A stretch of DNA of 64,000 nucleotides. Source: Taiwanofungus camphoratus (taxonomy: Eukaryota; Basidiomycota; Agaricomycetes; Polyporales; Taiwanofungaceae). A program made the position numbers and the translations under genes. Below the pieces are notes generated by a model, which saw nothing but the letters and a program-made list of their open reading frames with translations, was not told where the DNA came from and ran no database searches. The DNA is taken from contig CP021230.1 of assembly GCA_003999685.1 (NCBI GenBank), positions 1,178,001 to 1,242,000 on the forward strand, written 5' to 3'. Below, in pieces: positions 34,796-46,649 of the stretch; position 1 is the first letter of the stretch; the number at the start of each line of letters is the position of its first letter.

Positions 34796-35835
34796 ATGGA
34801 TGGGATTGTAATCGCCCGAAACCTTGGAGTATGGCTCATTGGAAGCCGGGGAGCCAAAGACTGTGGCGCCCGATGTGGTCATTGTGTAACCATCGTTTGA
34901 CAAGGGGCTTGGCAAACCCTGCGGTTTGCCGTTGCGCTGGAGATATGCAACAACAGGGTTGCCTCGACTGTCGTCCTGGAGGAAATCCACGGAGCCAACC
35001 TTCACCGGCTGCTGAATTTGATCACGTACGAAAACGTCACCAGAAACCGATACTGACTTGTAGCAAGTCTTGTTACGGTACGTCACCTCAGACTTGACAC
35101 GGAAAATGAGGGTTGTGCCAGCCTGAAGCGGTTTCGACTCATCGTCCCAGTCGAACCATTCCTTCGATTGCAAAAACACCAACAGCAGCTTCAGTCGCGA
35201 GTTCGACTTCGTAATCAGGCTCCTCAATAAGCTCGAACGTGTTGTGATAGTCAGAATAGTGGCCACAGTATAAGAACACAGAAACGACCTCCACAACGGG
35301 CTTAGAATCTCGCATCACGAAGCCTTTGACCTTCACCGTTTTCCCAGCATCAGTGTTTATCACAGAGATGATGCGGGCCTCAGCTTTGCATGTATCTCCG
35401 TCCTGGTCAAAGACAGCCTCGATGTCCTCAGCTGCCCACAGCGAATCCTGAAGCTGATGTTATAATCGACGCACACAGTACTGTGATGTTACGTACCTTC
35501 TTGAACCAAACCTCAAAATCAGCATCAAGAACCGGAATGAATGGGACTGGTTTCTGTCCAGGCCACTGCGAGATGGTGAGGAAGTAAGCTTTGCCCTCCG
35601 AAGCAAGAAGTTGCTCAGTCACCAGCGGATAACTCTTGAAAAACTCCTCTATGAATGCTTGAGGCTTGTCAACACAGAAGTTGTGGTGTCCGCCACTCGC
35701 AATCTCGACGTGGTAGCCTGCAGCGCTTACCAAACCATTTCTCACAGTCGTCGGTGTCATCACCGCAGCCATGATGGGTGGCTTCTCGAGAAGACGGGAG
35801 AAAAACGTATCGATATGGTAGATAAGGTAGTGTGT
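34796..35835 (-). pseudogene. Captured fatty acid synthase segment: enoyl reductase start and dehydratase region, internally deleted
   Basis: Three blocks of fungal FAS follow one another with the intervening parts lost. First is the start of the enoyl reductase ([20 protein letters not shown], about 35.8 kb). Then comes [20 protein letters not shown] through FEVWFKK (about 35.5-35.65 kb). After a retained intron and a short exon the sequence jumps to EARIISVINTDAGK and on to the hot-dog dehydratase entry NEPYSKVSGDYNPIHV (about 34.8 kb). At that point it is joined to BRR2. With the segment at 21200-31161 this suggests one FAS copy with BRR2 and deletions inside, rather than unrelated scraps, but serial capture is also possible. 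Confidence 0.87.
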
Positions 35836-35917
35836 AGAAGTACATCATAAACCAATCTACATACCATAAGCCAGAGTGAGGTGACGAGATTCAGGTTCAG
35901 TACTGAAAGTATCATAA

Positions 35918-38900
35918 TTACAACTGAACTTGAGACGGCTCGATGTCCAAGTCATCATCAGAGTCATCCTCACCAAGAACACCAATAAGTTTGTCGATTG
36001 AATCCTCCTTGTTGCCCTCGAATAGCTGGGCAAGAAGGTCCTGGTCTTCGACGTTCTCCATCTCCAACATTGCTTTCTCAGACGTAATCCAATCAGCGGT
36101 GAAGTTCAGGCGCTCCTTCTTGATCATGAACTTCAGCATCTGAAGGGCTTCCATCAGGACTGGTTTAATACGGTTCCTCTTCTTGGTGTCCGTTTCACCG
36201 CTGGATGAGAAGATACGCTCGCTTGGAACAGAAGAGGCCTGGATTGGTAAGTAGTCCATTGCCATCGAGTAGAGCGTCGGAAATGTGGTTTCATTAGCCT
36301 AATGTGCGCAAGGTAAGCATGTGTATCTGGATCAGCAACGGTCAAACACTGACCTCCCAGAATTTGAGAATGTTCATCCCTTTTGGTGAGGGTGCAGCGG
36401 TCGTGTACGCCATGTACTCTTCTTCGACCGTCTGCTGGTGGGATTGACTCTCATCATCGCCGATTACCAGATCACTAAACCCATACTGCGACGCAAGCGT
36501 TGTCCACGCATCTCCACCGATGCCAGTGGGATTGGACCGATTGGTCCCACTGGCCCTGCCCACATCTGTATCACGCATTGTTCTGGCATGCTCTGCCCGT
36601 TCACGGTATTCGTTCATCTAATTTTTTATAAGTCAGGATTTACCAGGGTTTGAGTAAAAGTAAGTCATACCATGGATTTGATTTTGAAAACCGCATCAGT
36701 AACGTAGCTGTCCTCCCAATGGTTGTGAATCCAAGACAAACGCACAGTGGGGTTTAGAACTATGCCCTCCGGCATAAGAATAAGGATAAAATCAATGATA
36801 GAATAGAAAACTCACGCATTGAAATGATGTATGCACGTGTACAATCCATGCGAGAATAGTATTTTGTTGCCCATTTTAATCCGACTTTGGTGAATGTTCC
36901 GAGATGAGGTTTCTTCTCAGCAAGTCGCTCCCAACTCGTCATAAAGGTCTCAAATGACGGAATCGAGCCTGACAGAATTGGATTGAGTTCACTAGACATG
37001 ATCTGTTGTACACGATGGGGAATCTTGAAATTTGCTCAGGCTGTCAGTGGTGCTTGAGTGAAGCTATAACGCAAAACTCACACATAAGATAACTCCGAAA
37101 TCAGTTAATGCAGACCACTGCAACTCAGTCAATTTGAGTTGTGACAGGTCCTTCTGATTAGGGCTCTCAACGAAATGATCAATTGCCTATTTAGAGACAA
37201 TGAGAGCCGCAAATTACAAGTCGCAGGATGAGCTTACCGGACGCAATTCAAGTAAACGTCTAATCATATAATATACTGAGTCCCAACGAGTCTTGACGTC
37301 TCTCAATAGTTGGAGTGGGGGCACTCGAACTATGATAGGAGGGTCACCGACCTGGAACCAGCCCTTCGCATTACCGTTACTGATCAGATCATCGAAGTCG
37401 TCACGACGCTTTCCAGAAGAACGTAATGCTTGCACGATTGCGCGACCCAGTGCAATTGGATGACGCTCGCGTTCACGTTGATGGGTGACAAGAGAGTCCG
37501 TCGAGAGCTCTGAATCAGAATCGTCAGTGTTCATGTCAGGGTGCTTGTTATCTGTCATTTCATCAATGACATGTTGACAAGCAATATTGATAACGTGAGC
37601 AAAACACATAATTCGATTATCCTGGCTATCGAAGATAATCTCTCGAGGGCGAAGCAAGGTCTCAAACTCCTTAAGGAATGTTTCATTGTTACTGGCGTTG
37701 TCGAGTGTAAAATGTCCGATCTGAACGTGTTTTGAGCGGTCAACAATGGAGCTGACTAAGGGAGTGGGGTGCTTACCTTGACAGTCACGCCTGCACGATC
37801 AAGCAGCTTTAAAACAATCTTGGCAAGGTTTTTTCCATCGTGTTTTCCGAATATACGATGGAAGGCCAGCAGACCTGCTTTTAGAAGTAGAGATTTTGTT
37901 AACTTGTCCCTGGCTATCCAGTGACCTGTGAGGCAAAGGTATGGGCGACGTCTTTGATCAGACCAAATGTCCAGAGTGAAGCTGATTTTGCCGATCGCAT
38001 GCTGGGAAGCACAGCTGTGAGCGTGCCATAAGTACGCAAATGGTTTTGAAAACGTACCGTGAGATCATCCTTAAGCATATCAAACCCTATCTTCCAAGCT
38101 TTGATTATCAACTCACGAACCTTCGTGCGACGGGGTATATCTTTCTCCTGCAGATCTTCACGCAGGTATAGGAGAAGACTGCGGAATTCTGGGCATTGGA
38201 CAACATTAAGTGACTAGATAACTTTTATTAGCACTGGGAAGCAGAAATAATAAATTGACTCTGTACTTGGTCATCAGCAACTATGAATCTTATTAGGTGC
38301 TGGTGAAATTCCGACAAAGAGAATAACCCCCGACTGACACCACTCTGGTTGATGGCTGCGAGTTGCTCCGCCTTCACTGAGAGAGCCTTGGCCTCCTTTT
38401 CGCGCTCCCTTCTCTTCGGCAGTTGCATCAACCAGCCGAACTCGGTACACTTCGATAAGTAGATATCTTCATGATATCTCTCCAAGTGAACGCGTAAGGA
38501 TGTGTTTGAGGTTGAGGTTGAGAACGTGTATCTACGGCTCTCGGGCCATGTTGACAAGGTAGACTCGTGTGACTGTCTTTTTAAGCTGTCATAACAATAT
38601 TAGTTGAACTTTAGCTTCAATACGTTCTGAATTGACTTACTTGCACAGCTTACAAACAGTTCGCTTGGTCTTGTCATTTCTGTCGCGAGGAGCTACTTTC
38701 TCAAAAAAGAAATTAATGTCATGGGCCGCGCTTCTAGAACTAGGAGGAGTAGGTTCAGAATCGGCAACTGAACCAGTTGCAGTTGCAGCTGCGGAATCCA
38801 GATGACCACGGGGATGAGGCTGGGGATTCTTGCTCTGCATCATCTCTCTTCGAGATGACTCGGATCCGCCAGATACATCAAGGTTAAAATCCTCTTCTGA

Positions 38901-38969
38901 CGAGGCCTTAGAGGATGCTATACGAGTTTTGCGGCTGTGTCTGCCATGTCCATTTCGGTGCTTAGCCAT
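35918..38969 (-). CDS. hAT-family transposase, ten exons, apparently intact
   Basis: Cut-and-paste transposase expected to bind and join the ends of the giant element. Starting at ATG 38969, ten exons joined by GT-AG introns of about 50-65 bp give an open frame of about 852 aa ending at TAA 35918-35920. Seen in order: a BED-type zinc finger (C106-x2-C109 ... H143-x4-H148) for DNA binding; LDIWSD with an acidic catalytic-type Asp near residue 279; TLDNASNN with an Asp near 350; KTRWDSVYYMI near 490, the hAT RW motif; and the C-terminal hATC dimerisation region, SVPSERIFSSSGETDTKKRNR, near 748-768. The acidic tail EDDSDDDLDIEP is unusual. No in-frame stop was found in any exon, unlike the cargo around it. 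Exon borders are my own reading and need transcript support. Confidence 0.87.
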
Positions 38970-39116
38970 GTTAGTAGTATTGCACCTAACTTACAAGTAA
39001 CATCTCAGTATATATGGCAAAAATGCCTGGCAAGCCACACACCTTCCGCAAGATTTACACGAGGCGAAGATGCCCGAACCTCACTGTGATTCACGTAATA
39101 ATGGAGAAATTGTACT

Positions 39117-39824
39117 CTACGTACATTCAAATCTGCCATCAATCTCATCCTCTTCACCCGAGTCTGATGGCGTCAATAGCTGAGGTAAGTCCATATCTTC
39201 ATTAGTGCAGCTACCTAGAGAATTCTCCTCGTTTTCGACAGTAGTACTAGTATCAGATTTCAAATTGACAGACACCGCAGTAGATGAATCTGCGTTCATG
39301 TTTGAGTCAGCGTGCAACAGCCTCTAAATTTGTTCTTATCTCAGACGTAACATCTTGAGAGATAAATGTAAGCTTACAAAATATTCAATTCGGACCCACT
39401 TCAGAAATGAATCTAGCTCATGTTCACAATTGTCTTGAAGAACAACAGATTGTAGCATGTGCCAGACATGACACCAATCCACCCGTCTGTGAGCTCTCGT
39501 GACAGAGGAACGCAAAAGGTCAAAAAAATCCTTTAATAATTGTTGCTGTGCTTCGGTCATTTTCACAAGGATGACAGGATGGTTGAGCCGTCTGTCAGGT
39601 GGGACGACCAGATCAGTAGCGGAGAGATGTATCTGTGAAAGACTTCTTGTAAGTGTGAAGACACTTCCTATATACTTTGAATCACGTACAAAAGAGTCCG
39701 ATTCTGGGACAGATATCGCTGTTACGGCTAAGCTTCTGTGTGGACCATTCATCCATACGTCCGTCAATAGCCCTGATGGATTGTTGTTGGGCTGAGAACG
39801 GGTTGTGTCAGTGGAGCGTTGCAT
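39117..39824 (-). CDS. Unknown small protein next to the hAT transposase (three exons, 198 aa)
   Basis: ATG at 39824; exons 39824-39690, 39632-39378 and 39323-39117, separated by introns of 57 and 54 bp with GTACGT/GTAAGC donors and CAG/TAG acceptors. All three exons end in phase 0, and the frame is open to TAG. The middle exon looks globular (VKMTEAQQQLLKDFFDLL, RRVDWCHVWHMLQSVVL). The last exon is acidic and Ser/Thr-rich and ends in SGEEDEIDGRFECT. I do not recognise a family. It is on the same strand as the transposase and ends 147 bp upstream of its start, so it may be a second, accessory gene of the transposon. It could instead be one more captured host exon set. Confidence 0.6.
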
Positions 39825-40152
39825 CGAGAAATGGGAGTTGGGACTACGGGCCTTCTCATGCTAGTGTAAATATATACAGTGCGTACACAATTTGCCACCA
39901 GCATTTGCGCCTGATGACTAGGCCTTGATTCTCGTAGCTTTCTAAGAATAAGTAAAGAGTAATAGAACACACTTAGAAGAGAAGTCACGTAAGTGAAAGA
40001 GCATCTGACGTACCTAACCGACCCCTATGACCCCACTATCAGAACCGCTACATATACTCGTGTGCAAAGACGTCAAAAGGCGATTGAGTCTGAGAGTCTC
40101 AGAGGGACTTGCAAAGTCATGAGAAATGGTATTGTGTTACGTGCGAAGAATC
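39825..40152. other. Spacer between the small unknown gene and the Ser/Pro-rich cargo
   Basis: No convincing coding sequence on either strand. By position it would contain the promoter of the minus-strand gene starting at 39824. Confidence 0.4.
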
Positions 40153-43100
40153 TTACATAAAGGGCGTTCCTTGACTGACGTTCTCCTTCTGATCATTGGA
40201 ATTGAACTTTCCTGTACTGCGTTTAGACCGACCATGAGTGGTGCAACGAGCACTAGATGTCGCTCGTGGGTGTGTAGGAAGGGGCGGCTGGCCGAGGTTC
40301 TTGCCCAGCTTGGATGGCTCGAAATCAATGGTGAAGGGTGTAAAAGGTTTGATCACCTCCAGAGCGGCTGGTGGGGAGACTGTCTTGACATTGCCGTTGA
40401 CAGGAACCTTTTGAAGGACAGCTTGAGAGGATATTGCGAGATGTTCGCTGGTAGGAACGTCGTGAGGAAGCTCCCCAACCGACCGTCACGACTGTTCGGG
40501 AGATAGTGACGACCTTATGATTCGGATAGGGTACGGCGACGCTCTTGATGAAGTGCGAGAACGAACACGACGAGGATGGAGGTCCGAGGGAAGTGGTCTG
40601 TAATTCTTTTGGGAATGCTCTAGCATTGCTCGCATTCCCCCTCGGTTTCTGGGAGGATGGAAAGCTGCAATATGAAATTCAGCAGAGGACTAGACGAAGA
40701 CGCTCGACACTCACATTGGACTGCGAAAATTGAGAACGGGGTGTCCACCCAGGTCTGTTTGCTCTCAACCACTGTTTCCTGTGCCTCATCTCGCAGGGCA
40801 TAATACCTTTGCAAGGTTGTTATGCCATGCTCCTCGTCCCAATCGCTCGGCATGGATTCAGTGTCGCCATCAACAATGAAGACTGAGTCACAGACGAGAG
40901 GAGAAGCTGTCTCCGGCCCTAATGGCTTGATAGGAGATGGTGAACTTGCCACAGAGGATTCCTCCTGGATAATCTCATAAACCGATGATCGTGATGCACG
41001 TGCCTGAGAAATACGATGACGGTGCCCAGTACCTCGAGCTCTGGCTCTGGCTCTGGCACTTGCGACACCACTACTTGGATACGTGGAGTTGGTCAGGAGG
41101 GCATTTAAATGGCCAAGATCAATGCTAGATTGTGAACCGCTAGACTGGGAAGAACCATCTGAACTCGACAAGGGAGGCGTCTCAGCTCCCGAACTGGAGA
41201 CAGTGCTTGAACGCGACCGTGAGCCAGGTTCAGGTCGAGAGAAGATGGAACGCGAGCATACTTCAATGTCATATTAGTATACATGAACGGGGCATGTTTC
41301 CAATACAATGATTGCGACTCACAAGACACGAGTAGATCCTCTCCGTGAGCCATGAAAGCACTATCCTCTAGACTCTGCCGTTCTAAGAGCCCCTTGCGTG
41401 CCATGATCATCCGTTCTCCACCGAATTGACGAGATGATGTAGAGGCGATTGAAGGCTTCTCTATCAGTCTCGTTTTGTTTGGAGAGTCAACCTTCTGGAC
41501 ATCTTCCTGCCTGAATTGAAGAACAGCCTGGGGCAGCGCTGAGCGCTGCATTTTCTCAACCCTGACACAAGGAGAAGTCCCAATCAACCAGCTAATTGAC
41601 CGACGACGAACGCGATCACCGTCTAGCATCTATCGAGACACATCAGATTGATTCATAAAATGTAAATAGAGAAACTTACAGTGATCATTGTGTCATCTTC
41701 CTTCCGTGGACTATGTACACTTGCTTCGCTCATCATGGAAAGAGGGCGGAACTGATGAGTCGGTAGCTGATGACCATGTTGCGAATAAGATTGATCGCAA
41801 CCAAAGACCGAATCTGAGAAGACCGATGTCCGGTTTGTGGTCTTTTCGAATAGTGAACCATCCATGAACGACTTCCTGGCCTCGTCTGAGAATGACTCCC
41901 AAGACGGGCGGTGATTGAGCGATTCACCCGCGACGCTCTCAGGCGGAGAGGCTGATATTGCGGTGAGGGGCATGCCATGATCGTTATCGAACATCTTGTC
42001 TCCTAGCCCAGGACGACCAAGCCGATGCGCTGAGAAGTCACTCCACTGCGAATCGATCGAAGCGTCGTGGCGATGACGAGCCCACGCCGCACGACCCCCA
42101 TGAGCACCATACATAGCATACGAGTGCACCACAGAGCTGACACTGGTACCAGAGTCATTCCGTCTGTGTGCCCCGAAGCTACAATTGTATAAACTGATCG
42201 GCGGTCCGTTTGACGCGATAGACATGCCGGACTCATGACGACGATGACCACGCCTGGAAGGATATGACACCTGGGTAGATCCAGGAGCTCGGAAGTAAAA
42301 GCTCGAGGCGTCGCTGTCCACACGTTGACGACGGTAGTCTCTGTGGATGAAGAAGAATGTGTCATCTACTGACATGGACATTAACATCGCGTCGATCGAC
42401 GGAGGACGACTGGGACCATAGCCAAATGGATCCGCGGAGCCAGAGTGCACGACAGCACCATACGACGATTCAGATGCGATGCTGAATACCGAATCTTCCC
42501 GCCCATACGTCGGTCGCGAAAATGCACCTGGAGACGGATAGAATGCTGGTCGATTGGGACCAAATTCAAACCCTCGTCTAACCTCGTCAAAAGATTCAAA
42601 ACCAGTGAAACTCGCTTCAGATGCATTTCAAGAATGACTCGAATGGGACTCAGAGGTTTGTGGAACTTGCCTTACCTCTCGTGCACGTCGTTTGGAGCTG
42701 GAATCAGAATGAAGTCGAGGCCGGGGAACGGCTGGTGCAATCTCTGATGCCTTCGCCATGATAGATCTGAGCACAGAACTGTCCTCCTCGACATCGGACG
42801 GCTGAGATGGAGAGCGAATGTGAGACAGTGGCGGGATAATATCTGACAATGTCATAGGCTTTGCCTGCCTCTCCTCAACAGTCTCAGGAACAGATGGCTT
42901 GCCACCGAACTTGAAATCGACGTTCAACTGCCCGTCTGATGCCTTAGAGCGCATGGAGCCAGAACGCGTACTTGCCGGATAAACTCTACATTCGTCCTCC
43001 GTCCCTTCGTCCATGAAGAATCGAAAATCCTTAGAAACACCAGAATCCAGGCATGGAGGGCTCATCAAATCGTCATACAGAGCTGATCGGCCTTCCGGGT

Positions 43101-46100
43101 CTGGATCGCTCTGCGGGGCTACATCTTCTGGTGGGGCGCGACGGAAAGCAGGTGGAAGAGCTGGCACTGGAGGTACCGCCAAAAATTTCTCCTTGAGGCC
43201 TAACTGCTCACCTAAGCCATAACCGAGTTCAATCCTTGCAGGGGTACGGAAAGCATTTTCCAACTGCTCCACGAAGCTGCGCCTGTCCGAGGCACCAGAC
43301 TCGTTGAGTTTCTGTAACTCCCCTGTGAAGTCAAAAGACTTCTTGGTGTCATCCTCAGAAGATGATCCGTTCCCTCCTTCATCAATGTCCGCTTGGTTGG
43401 CTTCCTCATCATGGAGCTGGAAGAGCGGGACAGGCGGAACATTGGCGGTGTCCCCTGGAAGTTCAGTCTGCGGAAGCGGCAATTCGGGTGATTCAACTGG
43501 AGACGACGGTGCGGAAAGTCCTCGGAAGGAAAGCGTGTCATCTAAACATTTCGTGCACTCCTCATCGGACTGGCCGGATAGGATCACTTGCAACTCATCA
43601 GGAATATCAGAATCCGAATCCTCAGGATCTACAGGAGGTTCAGTAGAAGGAGACCCTCCCATAGTCCCGGTTAGTCCCAGGCCCTTCCTTGCCTCAGGAG
43701 AGATGGGAATACCACTATTATCAAGGGACTTCCGTAAACTTCTCTGGTTGATCTTGCCCTTGATGGCCACCAGAGATGAGCCCCTCCCGACATCACCAGT
43801 GCTCCTCTTGAATACAGGAGTCGGCGAAGGCACGGACTCGTCTTCGCCGTTCGATGATCTCAATCCGACCTTAGAGGGCCTCGAACCGAACGTGGCTGAT
43901 GAAGGAGCGGCCCCCTCAGGATTGCTGACAGGCGGCGTGACCGTACTCGGAGATGGTGATGGCGCCATAGCCACTATGGGTGGAGACTTGGCTTTCGCAG
44001 GGCGTAGCAGCTGGAACACAAGAGGAGGTTCAGCTGCAGGAACCGGCGTCAAGGTATGCTTGTGAGTCAGACGGGTAGTCACCGTAGTTCTCGTGGGTGC
44101 TTTCCTGGGTGATACTTCCCAGTTGAGCTCAGACCACGGAGCAATCTGTTGACCGATCATGGGTTTGGGATACGATGGTTGCTGCATTCCTGCGGCGCCT
44201 GCTGTGAAGGTTTGGCCATAAGGTCGAAGAGAGCTGATGGAGGCACTACTCTCGCGTAACTCGGTCTTCAAAGGACTACCTGTACCAAAGATTCGCTTCT
44301 TGATGGGACTCTCATCATTGTTCTACGGCCAGACAGGCTTGACCAGTGATGTCTTCGTACTGCTGGCTGGTGTGGCCTCCAAATCCAAACGGTTGATTAA
44401 AGAAGCTAGATCGTTAGTCGCAGCATCCAGGATTGATAGGACGCCTGAACAACAAAGATTGAGCACCAAAAACTGTCAGCAAAAATTCAGATACTGACCG
44501 TCTCCATCATCACATATTGCTTGAGGCCTCGCTCTACCCAACATTTGCTCAGAGACAGGTCGAAGACGGGCATGCTTCATGGGAGTCTCAATACTACGCT
44601 CTTCAGTATGATCTGAATGACCATCCATCGTTGCCTCCTCGACAGTGACTATGGGTTGCTCAGCCACCGACGGAGGCGACATGGATGGAGGTCTCTGTAG
44701 CTCAGCCTCAGGGAAGATTTCCATAATGGTCTTGCGCTTCCTAGACTCCGAGCTTCTGTGACTTTCCTTAACACCTCTTGTAGTCTTGGATTCTTTTTCG
44801 CGGCTCTTCCTCTCTTTCCTCTGCATCTCCTTCGAGGACCAGATCCCTGCCTCATCCCAGCGCACAGAAACGACGGAGCTCGAGGATGAACACGCCGAGC
44901 GCCCCGAGAATACGGACACAGCAGAGGCGGTAGATGGGGGCCAAAGTGAGGAGCCGTTCGAAGCAACAGATGTAGGCCGACCCTGGGCATTCATGATGAG
45001 ATGGGCTGAGTCAACAGACAGCTGGCTCGAAGCGGGAGGCGGATCCGCTGACGAGTGTGATGACGACGAAGTGTTGCGGACAGTCATCAACCTCATAGTT
45101 GAGGGCAAACCAAGGCCTAGGACGCTCTGCTTCTTCTTGCCAAGGGCCTTGGTCGGTTCTTCTCTAGAGATGGCAGGTAGCGGTGCAGGGCTCCCTTGTG
45201 TGCTCAGAGCACCCGCCTCGAAGCTACTCCCCGAGTAACGGATCGTCTTCTCCTTCTCCTTCTCTTTTTCTTTTTCTTTCTTCTTCTTTTTCTCCCCATC
45301 CCCTTTATCTTTCTCTTTCTCCTTTGCTTTCACCTTAGTGCTGTTGATGGTGTTCGTGTTGGCGTTAGCGGACCCACCTCCCTCCTTCTCTCCATTGTTA
45401 GTATTCGTCAATTGTGCCCAACTGGCCATCCGTGCTAACGACCTCATGGACTTGATAGCCCGCACTGCAATTGAACCGTTAGCTGGAACAGCGGCTGGAG
45501 CCAGAAGGTCGTTGGTGGTGTCTGAAGGTTTTCCAGCACTGGCATCCAAGATAACTGAAGGGGGTTGCGGCGTGGTTCGCACTGACGAAGTAGTATCCTG
45601 GAGTACTTCTTTAGGTGTCAGATTTGAGAGCATGATTCCGGAGTCCAGCGAATTGAAGCGGGCACGCGTTTCTAGTGACTTCGTGGGCTCAGGAGCTAGG
45701 CACAAATCAGTCAGCGGTATAGCCCCCAATACATGAGTCAACTTACTCTGTGAGCGGATTTGCGGCTGCGATTTCTCGCAGGTCTTCTCTTTGCTCTTTT
45801 CTTTCGAATCCTTCCTTCCACACCCGATGCTCCACCACTTTTGGCTCTCATCTCCTTTCACTTTCAATAGATGCTCCGTAGGCTGCTTACTTTCCTTCGG
45901 TACAGACGGGATGTTCGTTACCTCACTGAGCGCGCCCCACTTCATGCCGTCTAGGCCCAACCTCGATTTCTTCTTCTTAACTACCACAATTTCACCGAGG
46001 TCAGAGTCGTCTGCATGGTCTACATAGATCTCGAACCCGCTCTGACCCGTTGATGCAGTTCCGCCACCCACACGTCATACGACATCTGAGAAGTCCTTGG

Positions 46101-46410
46101 TTGCCTTCTCCTTCGCTTTCCCCGCTCCTCCGAGCAGTCCTAGTTTGGACTTCTTTGGAACCAAACGTTTGCGAGGAGCTTGCGAGTCAGTGCGTGGAGC
46201 GAGAGGCGATGATGCAAAAGGCGCAACTGAAGAAAAAGATGTACTGGCATCGGAAGCTGAGCCCGTCGCAGATGGTGTGGCGGAGATAAGACAAATGGTA
46301 GGAACATGTTGAGCTGGAGTCCCATTAGCAGACACGGGCGAAGGCGAACGTGTCGATGATGGAGCATTGGGAGTAGCTGCACGAGACAAGAGAGGTAGTG
46401 TATTCTGCAC
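40153..46410 (-). pseudogene. Captured large Ser/Pro-rich host gene of unknown function, with in-frame stops
   Basis: A chain of long minus-strand frames with fungal introns reads as one low-complexity protein of roughly 1,900 residues, starting MQNTLPLLSRAATP at 46410 and ending VSQGTPFM at 40153. Ordered segments appear between disordered stretches: EIYVDHADDSDLGEIVVVKKKKSRLGLDGMKWGAL (split here by its position near 45.95-46.04 kb), a Lys/Glu-rich charged tract near 45.25 kb, and RQRVDSDASSFYFRAPGS near 42.3 kb. The gene is broken: a TAG at 44323-44325 (after KPVWP) and a TGA at 42629-42631 interrupt frames that continue beyond. The step near 46.07 kb is either a very short intron or a frameshift. 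I recall similar uncharacterised proteins in mushrooms but can assign no role. Confidence 0.65.
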
Positions 46411-46649
46411 TTTGCTTGGTCTTAAGAATCTTCGTGAGGGTTCTTATTGAGGATGTAAAAAGCGTGAAACGTCGTAGTTAAAAGGAAACTGAGGATGTCG
46501 TGGGGAAGTACGAGAACTCGGCGAGCGTCATCACGATCATGATGTCACTTCAGTGACGTCGGTGAGCGCGACAGCCTTCTCAGCCTTCTTCCGTGCCTCT
46601 TGTACCATGGAGTCAGCAACTTGAATAAACGGGTGAACATTTTAATCAC
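46411..46649 (-). other. Junction zone holding a second FKS1-like scrap
   Basis: About 46495-46550 resembles 48688-48745 inside the FKS1 cargo (the AATLAEFSYIPTT region) in the same orientation, at roughly 80% by eye. It is followed by an unrelated Lys/Ala-rich stretch. It looks like a separate small capture, or a remnant of a duplicated or paralogous glucan synthase gene. Confidence 0.5.

Noticed and set aside
43304-44065. 253-residue plus-strand frame
   Set aside because: Antisense shadow of the Ser/Pro-rich minus-strand gene; low-complexity and without splice or domain support.
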